Source: CAYLQA01 sp964385695 (GTDB lineage: Bacteria; Desulfobacterota; Desulfobulbia; Desulfobulbales; Desulfurivibrionaceae). Taken from it: DNA of 64,000 nucleotides. Where the stretch lies: contig CAYLQA010000007.1 of assembly GCA_964385695.1 (NCBI GenBank), positions 1 through 64,000 of the forward strand, given 5' to 3'. Every line of letters begins with the position of its first letter. Position 1 is the first letter of the stretch. The position numbers and the translations under genes are program-made. Below are positions 44,461 through 52,804 of this stretch, in pieces. Below the pieces are notes generated by a model, which saw only the letters and a list, made by a program, of their open reading frames with translations, was not told where the DNA came from and searched no databases.

Positions 44461-45804
44461 ATGAAAAAGAGAATTCTTCTTCCCGACGACCAACGCATCA
44501 CCCAATGGTATAACGTGATGCCTGATATCCCAAACGGTGTTCAGCCTCCGCTGAACCCGGCGACCAAAGAACCCCTTACTCCGGATCTGATGGCCCCTAT
44601 TTTCCCTATGGGTCTGCTTGAGCAGGAGATGAGCCCTGATTCCTGGATCGATATCCCGGAAGAGGTACAGGATATTTGGTCTATCTGGCGTCCTTCTCCT
44701 TTGATCCGTGCCAACTTCTTAGAAGAGAAACTGGGGACCAAGGCCAAGATCTACTATAAATATGAAGGTGTATCACCTTCCGGTAGCCACAAGACCAACT
44801 CTGCAGTGGCCCAGGCTTATTACAATAAGCGTGAGGGCGTGAAGCGTTTGGCCACCGAAACCGGTGCCGGTCAATGGGGAAGCGCACTTTCTTTTGCCAC
44901 CCACAAATTCGGCTTAGAGTGTAAGGTTTACATGGTACGGGTTTCCTACGATCAAAAACCATACCGTAAATCCATGATGAACACCTACGGCGCTGAGATC
45001 GTACCCAGCCCCAGCCCTGACACCCCGACCGGCCAGGCAATTCTTGAGAAAGATCCGAATTCTCCCGGTTCTCTCGGTATCGCTATCAGCGAGGCCTTGG
45101 AAGATGCCGTGTCCCGCGAAGATACCAAGTACGCCCTTGGCTCTGTTTTGAACCATGTCTGCCACCATCAGACCGTTATCGGCCTTGAGGCCAAAAAACA
45201 GCTGGCCATGATTGGTGAAACCGCAGACGTTGTTATCGGTTGTTGCGGCGGTGGTTCCAACTTTGCCGGACTGGCAAGCCCCTTTGTCCCGGACAAGCTG
45301 GAAGGCAAGAACATCCGCTTGGTCGGTGTTGAGCCTGCATCCTGCCCCACCCTGACCAAGGGTGTTTATGCTTACGACTTCGGTGATGTTTCCGCCCGTA
45401 CTCCTCTGCTTTACATGTACACTTTAGGCCATGACTTTATGCCTCCGGGAATCCATGCAGGTGGACTCAGGTACCACGGAATGTCCCCAATTGTCAGCGC
45501 CATGTTGCGCGAGAACCTGATGGAAGCCAAATCACTGCACCAGATGGAGTGTTTTGAGGCCGGCGTTATGTTCGCCCAGACCGAGGGTATCATTCCTGCC
45601 CCGGAATCCTGCCATGCAGTTCGTGCAGCCATTGACGAGGCCATGCAGGACCCGAACGAGCCAAAGACCATACTCTTCAACCTTTCCGGCCATGGCCATC
45701 TGGACCTTGCCAGCTACGACAAGTTCTTCTCCGGAGATCTGCACAACTACGATTATCCGGCAGAAGCTATCGAAGAGGCAAAGAAGAACCTGCCCAAGCT
45801 CTAA
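44461..45804 (+). CDS. trpB: TrpB2-type tryptophan synthase beta chain
   Basis: 447 residues, the long TrpB2 form. The N-terminal extension (1-85) is followed by the PLP-binding SGSHKTNSA with Lys111, ATETGAGQWGSAL, the glycine-rich phosphate loop GCCGGGSNFAG and PGIHAGGLRYHGM. TrpB2 enzymes make tryptophan from indole and serine, often without a TrpA partner; no trpA is beside it. AAGGAATTTTGC precedes the ATG at 44461. It runs directly into dacB. Confidence 0.94.
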   Translation: MKKRILLPDDQRITQWYNVMPDIPNGVQPPLNPATKEPLTPDLMAPIFPMGLLEQEMSPDSWIDIPEEVQDIWSIWRPSPLIRANFLEEKLGTKAKIYYKYEGVSPSGSHKTNSAVAQAYYNKREGVKRLATETGAGQWGSALSFATHKFGLECKVYMVRVSYDQKPYRKSMMNTYGAEIVPSPSPDTPTGQAILEKDPNSPGSLGIAISEALEDAVSREDTKYALGSVLNHVCHHQTVIGLEAKKQLAMIGETADVVIGCCGGGSNFAGLASPFVPDKLEGKNIRLVGVEPASCPTLTKGVYAYDFGDVSARTPLLYMYTLGHDFMPPGIHAGGLRYHGMSPIVSAMLRENLMEAKSLHQMECFEAGVMFAQTEGIIPAPESCHAVRAAIDEAMQDPNEPKTILFNLSGHGHLDLASYDKFFSGDLHNYDYPAEAIEEAKKNLPKL

Positions 45805-45818
45805 ATCAGCCTGTTATT

Positions 45819-47066
45819 ATGAAAACATTAAGCGCCGCCCATTTTGCAAAAAAGCACCTGTGGCGGCGCTTTTTTTTCTGCCTCTCCCTGATTTTTTTCG
45901 CTTGCCAGCCAGTCCTGGCCCAAGAGCAGGCCATCACAAAACGTATTGAAACCCTGGCTGCCTCGGGCGGTATTGGTCTTAAAAAAGACCAGGCTTTGCT
46001 TTACAGTCAAAACTTAGAAAGCCCTTATGTGCCGGCCTCGATAATGAAGATTGCCACCTCCTTGGCAGCCTTTGAGATTCTTGGTTCCGACTATCGTTTT
46101 GAAACCCTGTTTTATCTTGATCAGGAAGAAAATCTTTATATTAAAGGCCTGGGCGACCCTTTTCTCATCTCAGAAGAAATCACTCTCATTGCCAACAAGC
46201 TGAAACAACTCGGCATAGAGCGCATCAACACCATCATCCTCGATGCCGGCGGATGCAACCTTGCCTCCGCAATGGAGATCAACGGCAACAGCCTGAATCC
46301 TTACGATGCCGGGAACAGTTGCCTTGCTGTTAATTTCAACACCATCAAGCTTCGTGTGCTGGATAACGGTCCTGTGATTTCAGCAGAGGAACAAACCCCT
46401 ACCCTGCCGCTGATGTCTGAGCTGGCAACCAACCTGACTCCCGGGGCACACCGTATCAATGTTACGGCGCAGGTGGATCATAGCCTACGCTACGTAGGGG
46501 AACTCTTTTACGCGATTTTTCAAAAAGAGGGTATTTTCTGTTTCCAGGGATTCCAGTCCGGCCAGACTCCCCTGGAAGCATCGCTCATCTATCAACATCG
46601 TTCCAGCAAAAGTCTGAGTGACGTGGTTGAATCCCTGCTGCTTTACTCGAACAACTTTATAGCCAACCAGCTATTCCTTGCATGTGGGGCAGTGCAGTAT
46701 GGCTGGCCGGCCAGTTGGGGCAAAGGGCGACTGGCCCTGATAGATTATTTTGAGAGAGAACTCGGCTTTACAGAGCAAGAATTTCTCCTGCTCGAAGGCT
46801 CCGGCCTTTCCCGTCAAAACCGCATCACCCCCAGGGCAATGCTCAATATCCTGGAGCGCTTTAAGCCCCATGCCGGTTTGTTACCTAAAGGGAAAAGGGG
46901 CCGCTATAAATCCGGGACCTTAACAGGCGTATACTCCTATGCCGGATATTTCACCGAAGGGGACGAGCTTGATCCCTTTGTCATCATCCTCAACCAAAAG
47001 AGGAACAGGCGGGACGGAGTCCTCTACCAACTCTCACGCCTTTACAAGGCGCAACTTGAGCAATAA
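45819..47066 (+). CDS. dacB: D-alanyl-D-alanine carboxypeptidase/endopeptidase, PBP4 type
   Basis: 415 residues, shorter than E. coli DacB (477). The signal peptide spans about 1-35 (CLSLIFFACQPVLAQ). The catalytic triad motifs are Ser74-IM-Lys77 in PASIMKIATSL, Ser277-Asn-Asn279 in YSNN and Lys364-Ser-Gly in YKSGTLTGV. It trims and cleaves peptide side chains in peptidoglycan. An intrinsic-terminator-like hairpin with eight T lies inside its first 20 codons, and no strong ribosome site precedes the ATG, so expression may depend on translation from trpB. It converges on the RNA methyltransferase gene. Confidence 0.93.
   Translation: MKTLSAAHFAKKHLWRRFFFCLSLIFFACQPVLAQEQAITKRIETLAASGGIGLKKDQALLYSQNLESPYVPASIMKIATSLAAFEILGSDYRFETLFYLDQEENLYIKGLGDPFLISEEITLIANKLKQLGIERINTIILDAGGCNLASAMEINGNSLNPYDAGNSCLAVNFNTIKLRVLDNGPVISAEEQTPTLPLMSELATNLTPGAHRINVTAQVDHSLRYVGELFYAIFQKEGIFCFQGFQSGQTPLEASLIYQHRSSKSLSDVVESLLLYSNNFIANQLFLACGAVQYGWPASWGKGRLALIDYFERELGFTEQEFLLLEGSGLSRQNRITPRAMLNILERFKPHAGLLPKGKRGRYKSGTLTGVYSYAGYFTEGDELDPFVIILNQKRNRRDGVLYQLSRLYKAQLEQ
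45831..45877 (+). terminator. Intrinsic terminator/attenuator overlapping the dacB start
   Basis: AGCGCCGCC (45831-45839) and GGCGGCGCT (45862-45870) form a 9-bp GC stem with a 22-base loop, followed by eight T (45870-45877). The hairpin begins 12 bases after the dacB ATG, inside its signal-peptide codons. It would end most trpB transcripts unless ribosomes or another factor disturb it. Confidence 0.7.
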
Positions 47067-47077
47067 TTGCGCCTAGC

Positions 47078-48421
47078 TCAATCCTTCTCTAGCAAAACAA
47101 GTGTTTCAAGATGGGCGGTTTGGGGAAACATGTCCACCATCCGAATCTCTTTCATAGAGTAGCCGATCTCCTTTATACCAATGAGATCCCGTGACAGGGT
47201 CGCAGGATCACAGGAGACATAGGCGATTGCCTTTGCCTTAAAGTTTGCAAGCAGGGGGATTACCTCTTTGCAACCGGCACGGGGCGGATCAAGCAGAACA
47301 AAATCAAAATATTGTTTATCTCGATGCAGTTCTGCAGCAGCCTGAGCCGCAATCCTTTTGGCAAATATGCAGTTGCCCAAGTTATTGCTCTCTGCATTGC
47401 GCTGCGCGCTACGAATGGAAGAACGCTGAATGTCAAACCCATAGACCTCTTCAACCGCAGTGGCCAAGGGAATGGAAAAGTTCCCCATGCCGCAAAAAAG
47501 ATCCAGCGCCTTCTGAGCAGAATACTCTTTGGCCCAGGAAAGAATTTGCGCAATGCACCTTTCGTTTTGGGAAAGGTTGACCTGGCAAAATCCGCCAGGC
47601 TCAAGACTGAGGTTTATTGGTCTGGCACAGAGAGACTCTGGCAGAGGGATATTCAAACGAAGATCCGCAGGCACAGTGCCGTTGATTCCGCTTTGTTTCG
47701 TAATATACGGCCCGGCAGCTTGCCCTTTTGCTTGATACGCAACACCGCTGATCTCCGTTATATCCTGGCAAATTCGCAGGGCCAGCTTACGGTCTCTGGG
47801 TTTAATCTTCCGCTTGTAATTGATCAGTAAGACAACAGTCTGTTCTCCAGGATTATATAACAATTCAAAACTGGTGGTCCGTTCGAGTAAATGGTCAAAG
47901 GCGCCATGTTCTAAAAGACCTTTTAAAACCAGATTGATTTTTTCATGGGCCAAAGGGCAATGATCAATCTCGACAAGCTCATGGCTTTGTCCCTGAAAAA
48001 AACCGACTATTCCCACCTCGTTCACCTGCAGGCGAATACGTTGCCGACAACCGAACTCCTCCTCCGACACGATGGGTTCACCAACGAGAGCGTCTATTTC
48101 CGTTTTCTCGCCAATATGAGCGCGAAACAAAATATCCTTTAAAATGTCCTGTTTCAGTCGGATCTGGGTCTCATAGGAGGCATGCTGCACATCACATCCG
48201 CCGCAATCGTCATAATAGGGGCACGGTGGGGTAATGCGTTCCTTGGCCGGCAAAAGAACCTCAAGCAGGTCTGCCTCGATAAAGCTTTTTTTCTCTTTTC
48301 TGGGCTGAAATAAGACTTCTTCTCCGGGCAACACCCTTGGGACCATAACCACCTTCCCGTCTGCAAGATGCCCAAGGCCGAGTCCGCCCTTAATAATTTT
48401 TTCTATGATCACGGTATGCAT
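47078..48421 (-). CDS. RNA 5-methyluridine methyltransferase, RlmD/RumA family
   Basis: 447 residues. A TRAM domain (about 1-58) is followed by a [4Fe-4S] Cys cluster CPYYDDCGGCDVQH, with a further Cys later. The methyltransferase core has LDLFCGMGNFSIPLA (SAM motif I) and the catalytic pair PPRAGC / SCDPATLSRDL. Members methylate U1939 of 23S rRNA (RlmD) or U747 (RlmC) or tRNA U54; which site cannot be read. No ribosome site is clear at this ATG. It converges on dacB with an 11-bp gap. Confidence 0.9.
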   Translation of the reverse strand: MHTVIIEKIIKGGLGLGHLADGKVVMVPRVLPGEEVLFQPRKEKKSFIEADLLEVLLPAKERITPPCPYYDDCGGCDVQHASYETQIRLKQDILKDILFRAHIGEKTEIDALVGEPIVSEEEFGCRQRIRLQVNEVGIVGFFQGQSHELVEIDHCPLAHEKINLVLKGLLEHGAFDHLLERTTSFELLYNPGEQTVVLLINYKRKIKPRDRKLALRICQDITEISGVAYQAKGQAAGPYITKQSGINGTVPADLRLNIPLPESLCARPINLSLEPGGFCQVNLSQNERCIAQILSWAKEYSAQKALDLFCGMGNFSIPLATAVEEVYGFDIQRSSIRSAQRNAESNNLGNCIFAKRIAAQAAAELHRDKQYFDFVLLDPPRAGCKEVIPLLANFKAKAIAYVSCDPATLSRDLIGIKEIGYSMKEIRMVDMFPQTAHLETLVLLEKD

Positions 48422-48450
48422 TTTTTAGATTCAAATTGTTTAAATAGAAA

Positions 48451-48613
48451 CTCCCCGCGGCAGGTAGCGAAGACTCCAAGCCACGGGGAATCTCGGTATG
48501 TAAGGAAGTTATCTTTATTACATTCGCTCACTAACCCCGCTGCAGATAAGCACCCTGAAGGGCATAAACTTCGACTTCGAGCAGCGGAGAATGCGTTGCT
48601 TTGCATGTTCAAG
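48451..48613. repeat. Dispersed structured repeat, copy A
   Basis: About 160 bp, matched at 59587-59774. Two stem-loops are seen: CCCCGCGGC/GCCACGGGG (48453-48461/48480-48488) and CCGCTGC/GCAGCGG (48537-48543/48581-48587), with a nearly identical single-stranded part between and the sequence CACCCTGAAGGGC, itself a small hairpin, inside the second loop. Copy B changes one arm base to A and its partner to T, keeping the pairing. It ends with TTTGCATGTTCA. Nothing else is visible in the 378-bp gap between 48421 and 48799. It may be a structured RNA or a short IS200/IS605-like single-strand-mobile repeat. Confidence 0.65.
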
Positions 48614-48798
48614 GAGTGAGCTCAAGGAGTCAAGCAGCGGTGTGACTTGATCACACGGCAAATGAGTTCAGTAAATTATATCGCACATGGCAGGATGCAA
48701 ACATTTCGGGTATATTACGCCGAATTGCCTGCAAATGGCATATTTTTTTGTTTTTAGGGGATGTGGTTTGGTGCAAAGCTTTTCCTTTTAGGTTGTAA

Positions 48799-50388
48799 AT
48801 GAATTTTTTCGCCGCTGCGCTGTTGGCTTCCGGGCTTGTGAGTCTCGGGATTTCTCTTTATTACGCCCATCGCATTTGTAAAATCATCCAGCAGAACCGT
48901 TCCGGTTGGTCGGTGCTCAGGGGGCTTATGGCCTTTTTTATCCTGGGCTACCTAGCTTACGGCGCCCTGCTCTTTTCTCACCCAGTTGATATTTCCGATA
49001 TCATTGTTTCCGTTATTTTTTGCGGCGGCGGCCTTTTCGTGGCCATGGTCGTACGCATGAGTATGCTCAGCATAGAAGATATGAAGCGTGTTGCAGCCCT
49101 GGACCGACACAGGGCCTTGCATGATGATGTAACCAATCTGCCCAACCGCACCCTGCTCCATGAACATATCGACCAGGCGATTATTGATGCACAAAAAAAC
49201 TCCACGTCCTTTGGTGTTATCCTCATAGACCTTGATCGCTTCAGCGAAGTCAACAACACCCTGGGCCATTTTTACGGCGATTATCTCCTGCAACTCATGG
49301 TGCCCCGTTTTCGCAAATGCGTGATGGATCACGATATGGTCTCGCGGCTCGGCAGCGACGAGTTTGTCTTGATCGTTAAAAATGTCGACCGGAGCAAGGC
49401 AGAGGCCATTGCTTTGAACGCTATCGAGATAATGAAAGAGCCCTTCTCCATAGAGGGACAGGAACTTACCATCAATATCACCATTGGTATTGCCCTTTAT
49501 CCGGAGCACGGCATAGAGAGCGAGAACCTCTTGCAGCATGCCAATGTGGCCATGGATTTTGCCCGCAGCAAAGAAAATAAAATCTTTGTCTATACCCCGG
49601 AAAACGACAGGTTCAACTGGGACAGACTCATGCTTATCGGTGAGCTGCGTGAGGCCATCCGTCGCGACCAACTTGTCCTGCATTATCAACCCAAAATCTC
49701 GCTGGTTAATGACCAGGTCTGCGGTGTTGAGGCGCTGCTACGCTGGCAGCATCCTGACAATGAAGGACTTATCCCGCCGGATACTTTTATCCATGTGGCT
49801 GAGCAAACCGGCCTTATTGACGAACTGACTTACTGGGTCTTAGACCACGCCTTTGCCCAAAAGGCCGAGTGGCTGAACAACGGCCTAGACCTTATATTCT
49901 CCATAAATCTTTCCATTAAAAACCTGCATGATCTTAGCTTTCCCGATCAGGTTCAGGAGCTTATGCAGAAATGGAATATTGACTCCAAGGGTATCATTCT
50001 CGAAATCACGGAGAGTTCCATGATCTTAGACCCGGAGCGCGCTTATGCCGTTATTTTTAAACTGCACGAGCTTGGATTGCGCCTGTCCATAGACGACTTT
50101 GGCACGGGCTACTCGTCACTTTCCTACCTCAAACAACTGCCTGCCACAGAGCTGAAGGTTGATAAATCCTTTGTTAAAGAAATGATCAGCGATGAAAACG
50201 ATCAGGTCATTGTCCGTACCACCATTGATCTTGCCAAGAATATGGGTATGCAGGTTGTAGCAGAAGGGGTTGAGGATGAGCAGGTGCTGGGCATGCTCAA
50301 AGACTTAGGCTGCGATTCTGTCCAAGGCTACCACCTCTGCCGCCCCCTGCCGCCGCAAGAACTCTTTGCCAAGCTGAAACAAGACTAA
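48799..50388 (+). CDS. Membrane GGDEF-EAL protein, degenerate GGDEF
   Basis: 529 residues. Three N-terminal membrane helices (about 3-20, 40-58, 68-90) precede a GGDEF domain (about 100-260) and an EAL domain (about 270-525). The GGDEF motif reads GSDEF at 185-189, so synthesis of cyclic di-GMP is doubtful. The EAL domain keeps EAL at 311-313, DDFGTGYSS, the Lys-Val-Asp-Lys segment and AEGVE, so hydrolysis of cyclic di-GMP is likely, with the first domain possibly binding GTP to regulate it. The PilZ protein at 20993 may respond to the same signal. The ribosome site is weak. Confidence 0.92.
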   Translation: MNFFAAALLASGLVSLGISLYYAHRICKIIQQNRSGWSVLRGLMAFFILGYLAYGALLFSHPVDISDIIVSVIFCGGGLFVAMVVRMSMLSIEDMKRVAALDRHRALHDDVTNLPNRTLLHEHIDQAIIDAQKNSTSFGVILIDLDRFSEVNNTLGHFYGDYLLQLMVPRFRKCVMDHDMVSRLGSDEFVLIVKNVDRSKAEAIALNAIEIMKEPFSIEGQELTINITIGIALYPEHGIESENLLQHANVAMDFARSKENKIFVYTPENDRFNWDRLMLIGELREAIRRDQLVLHYQPKISLVNDQVCGVEALLRWQHPDNEGLIPPDTFIHVAEQTGLIDELTYWVLDHAFAQKAEWLNNGLDLIFSINLSIKNLHDLSFPDQVQELMQKWNIDSKGIILEITESSMILDPERAYAVIFKLHELGLRLSIDDFGTGYSSLSYLKQLPATELKVDKSFVKEMISDENDQVIVRTTIDLAKNMGMQVVAEGVEDEQVLGMLKDLGCDSVQGYHLCRPLPPQELFAKLKQD

Positions 50389-50430
50389 GAAGAAACTACT
50401 AACTGATTTGGGCGATTGGTCAGGGGGTAC

Positions 50431-50461
50431 ATATCGCCCCTAAAGGGGCTCCTACGGATAT
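50431..50461. repeat. REP-like palindrome with GTAG foot
   Basis: On the minus strand GTAG-GAGCCCC-TTTA-GGGGC-GATAT: a GCCCC/GGGGC hairpin with a GTAG tetranucleotide at its foot, the layout of REP elements tied to RAYT transposases. One copy only is seen here, in the intergenic gap after the EAL gene. Confidence 0.4.
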
Positions 50462-50485
50462 CCGCAGCAAAATCCCGGAAGAGAG

Positions 50486-50534
50486 AATAAAGCAAAAGGG
50501 CCTGACGCAATTCGCCAGGCCCTTTTGCTTTATT
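50486..50534. terminator. Bidirectional intrinsic terminator
   Basis: AATAAAGCAAAAGGGCCTG (50486-50504) and CAGGCCCTTTTGCTTTATT (50516-50534) form a 19-bp stem with an 11-base loop. It has T-rich bases on both strands and sits between the convergent EAL and leuD genes. Confidence 0.88.
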
Positions 50535-50552
50535 TATGTATCGAAAGTACTT

Positions 50553-51068
50553 CTAATAATTCTTGTCCGCATATGCCAACCAACCACCGGCCGCAACCAA
50601 CTTACGGTCAAACTCGTTCAGGCTGAAACTAATGGTCACCTTTTTGCTGCCCTTGGCAGTGATCTCGCTTTTCTCAAGATCCACGGAAATCTCTACATCA
50701 TCACCAAGGCTGAACAGGGTATCGATATCCTCCTTGGGCAGTTCTATGGCAAGCATGCCGCAGTTATACATGTTTTGCCTGAAAATCCTGGCATAGCCTT
50801 CCGCAATGACCACATTGATGTCATTCACCTCAAAAACCCAAACCGCGTGCTCGCGGGATGAACCGCAGCCAAAATTGGAACGGGTGACAATTACACCCTT
50901 GCCGTCAATGTCACGGCGCGGATCAAAGCCGCTGAGTTTTAAATCTTCAAGGACAAAGGGCTGCAGCGCCATCTTGGTGATCTCGGTCAAATATTTGGCC
51001 GGGATAATCTCATCGGTGTTGATATCGTTTCTGTCCAAATACAGGACCTTACCGCCAAATTCCTTCAT
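50553..51068 (-). CDS. leuD: 3-isopropylmalate dehydratase small subunit
   Basis: 171 residues, the archaeal/short form of the swivelling domain: LYLDRNDINTDEIIPAKYL near the start, then SNFGCGSSREHAVWVF, the substrate-binding signature of the family, and FRQNMYNCGML. With LeuC it isomerises isopropylmalate in leucine synthesis; homoaconitase-type use cannot be excluded. GGAGA precedes the ATG. It is 54 bp after leuC. Confidence 0.95.
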   Translation of the reverse strand: MKEFGGKVLYLDRNDINTDEIIPAKYLTEITKMALQPFVLEDLKLSGFDPRRDIDGKGVIVTRSNFGCGSSREHAVWVFEVNDINVVIAEGYARIFRQNMYNCGMLAIELPKEDIDTLFSLGDDVEISVDLEKSEITAKGSKKVTISFSLNEFDRKLVAAGGWLAYADKNY

Positions 51069-51122
51069 GCTATCTTCTCCACTTAAGCTCTTGCTTGGTG
51101 TTTATTTCCTTGCCGCTGTTCC

Positions 51123-52406
51123 CTATAAGTACTTGCGAGGATCAGTGATATGACCGGCCACTGCGGTTGCTGCAGCGGTAAGAGGACTCATCAGGTGGAC
51201 GATACCGCCCTTGCCCATCCTGCCGTTAAAGTTACGGTTGGTGGTAGAGGCACAGATCTCGCCTTCTGCCAAAACACCGGTGCTCATACCCAAACAGGCA
51301 CCGCAGGTCGGGTTGGTCACGCAAAAACCTGCGTCCATAAAGATCTTGATCAAGCCCTCTTCAAGAGCCATGTTGTAGACCTTGGGCGTGGCAGGAGAGA
51401 GAATACCGCGGATACCTTCGGCAATCGTGCGGCCTTTTAAAATCCTGGCGGCAGAGCGCAGATCCTCAATACGGCCGTTGGTACAGGACCCCATGTATAC
51501 CTGGTCAACAGGGGTGCCTTCCATATCAGCCACGTCTTTCACCTCATCGGGCTTAAAGCCAAAGGTTGCCTGGGGAACAAGGCTTGATACATCAAAGGTC
51601 AACTCATCGCTGTATGTCGCATCAGCATCGGAATGCCATTTCTTGAAATCTTCAACCGCAACCTCCAGAGATTCGTACTCTTCCTGGATAAAGGGCCAGA
51701 GGTATTCGGCTGTGGTGCGATCCGGCAGGCAGATACCGCAGGTGCCGCCGGCCTCAATGGCCATATTGCACAGGGTCATTCTTGCCTCCATGGACATGGC
51801 ATCCACCACAGGACCGACAAACTCCATAATTTTATTGGTGGCGCCGTTCACTGTTACCTCTTTGATGATGTGAAGAATCACATCCTTTGCAGAAACAGCA
51901 TCCGGCAGTTCGCCGACAATGTTATAGCGAATGGTTTCAGGTTTTCTAAAGGAGCAAACCCCCTTTAAAATGCCGACCTCAAGATCAGTGGTACCAACGC
52001 CAGCGGCAAAGGCGCCGAAGGCACCATGGGTACAGGTATGGGAGTCTCCCATGATTACGGTATATCCCGGGCGGATGAAGCCCTTTTCCGGGAAGATTGC
52101 ATGGCAGACGCCGTTAAAACCGATATCAAAGAAGTCTTTGATCTTATGGCGTCGAGCCCAGTCGCGCAGGATCTTGGCCTGGGTGGCGGTTTTGGAATCC
52201 TTGGACGGGGTGACATGATCAATAACAGCCTTGATCTTATCCGTATCAAACACCCGGTCCATGCCGCGGGACTCAAGATCGGTAATGGCAATGGGGGTGG
52301 TGATCTCGTGGCACATCACAACATCGATGTCCAGGATCATATTTTCCGGTGTGGGATTCTCCCGAAGGTGTGCTGCAAAAATTTTTTCGGCTATGGTCTG
52401 GCCCAT
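51123..52406 (-). CDS. leuC: 3-isopropylmalate dehydratase large subunit
   Basis: 427 residues of the aconitase family. The [4Fe-4S] ligands are the Cys in VYMGSCTNGR and the pair in NPTCGACLGM; TVIMGDSHTCTHGAFGAF marks the active site and GKGGIVHLMSPLTAAA the C-terminus. It pairs with leuD, the next gene on the strand. The size and the missing C-terminal lobe follow the small LeuC type found in archaea and anaerobes. AAAGGAGA precedes the ATG. The leader upstream (52406-52520) holds two hairpins. Confidence 0.95.
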   Translation of the reverse strand: MGQTIAEKIFAAHLRENPTPENMILDIDVVMCHEITTPIAITDLESRGMDRVFDTDKIKAVIDHVTPSKDSKTATQAKILRDWARRHKIKDFFDIGFNGVCHAIFPEKGFIRPGYTVIMGDSHTCTHGAFGAFAAGVGTTDLEVGILKGVCSFRKPETIRYNIVGELPDAVSAKDVILHIIKEVTVNGATNKIMEFVGPVVDAMSMEARMTLCNMAIEAGGTCGICLPDRTTAEYLWPFIQEEYESLEVAVEDFKKWHSDADATYSDELTFDVSSLVPQATFGFKPDEVKDVADMEGTPVDQVYMGSCTNGRIEDLRSAARILKGRTIAEGIRGILSPATPKVYNMALEEGLIKIFMDAGFCVTNPTCGACLGMSTGVLAEGEICASTTNRNFNGRMGKGGIVHLMSPLTAAATAVAGHITDPRKYL

Positions 52407-52450
52407 TTTTCCGAATCTCCTTTAGGCCACCTTTAAAAAAGGCTATTTCG

Positions 52451-52519
52451 TGCGATCTCTTTGTCGCATCAAGAATAAAAATGCTCACATATAGCCATAT
52501 ACTGCGCTTTTTATTCTTG
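52451..52519 (-). promoter_or_regulatory. Two hairpins in the leuC leader
   Basis: CAAGAATAAAAA (52470-52481) and TTTTTATTCTTG (52508-52519) are perfect 12-bp inverted copies; TGCGA/TCGCA (about 52451-52468) forms a second small hairpin nearer leuC. They lie between an upstream region and the leuC start. No Leu-rich leader peptide is found, so classic attenuation is not supported. The remaining gap to 52805 has only a weak promoter-like TTGACC/TAGGAT pair (18-base spacing at 52707-52736) for the plus-strand gene. Confidence 0.45.
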
Positions 52520-52804
52520 CGGCTCCTTAAGCTCGGACGAAATATCTATTTTTTCAAGGTACCCGTTACTTATTTTTCTGAGCAAATTCAGTGTAAAACA
52601 TGTTTTAAACGCAAGTTCTAATTATTAACATAATATGACTGTTTTTAGCCATCAGAAAGCGCACTGTTTTATAAAAATGGTTGTCCATATTTTTTGTAAC
52701 TTGACGTTGACCATTCCCCTCCCTTCTATATAGGATAAATAGTAAATAATATTGAAAAAGAGGGAGAACGCTCCCAGCTTAATCCTGGGACTTTTCAATT
52801 CGTT

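Noticed and set aside
44220..44501. 93-residue minus-strand frame upstream of trpB2
   Set aside because: No ribosome site or family resemblance; overlaps the trpB2 start and the rubrerythrin control region.
48409..48612. Minus-strand 67-residue frame starting MNMQS within repeat copy A, similar to a frame at 59558-59776
   Set aside because: Similarity follows the shared repeat DNA; lengths and frames diverge outside it and no ribosome site is seen. Treated as a by-product of the repeat.
52406..52520. Leucine attenuator before leuC
   Set aside because: The only short frame near the hairpins has no run of Leu codons.
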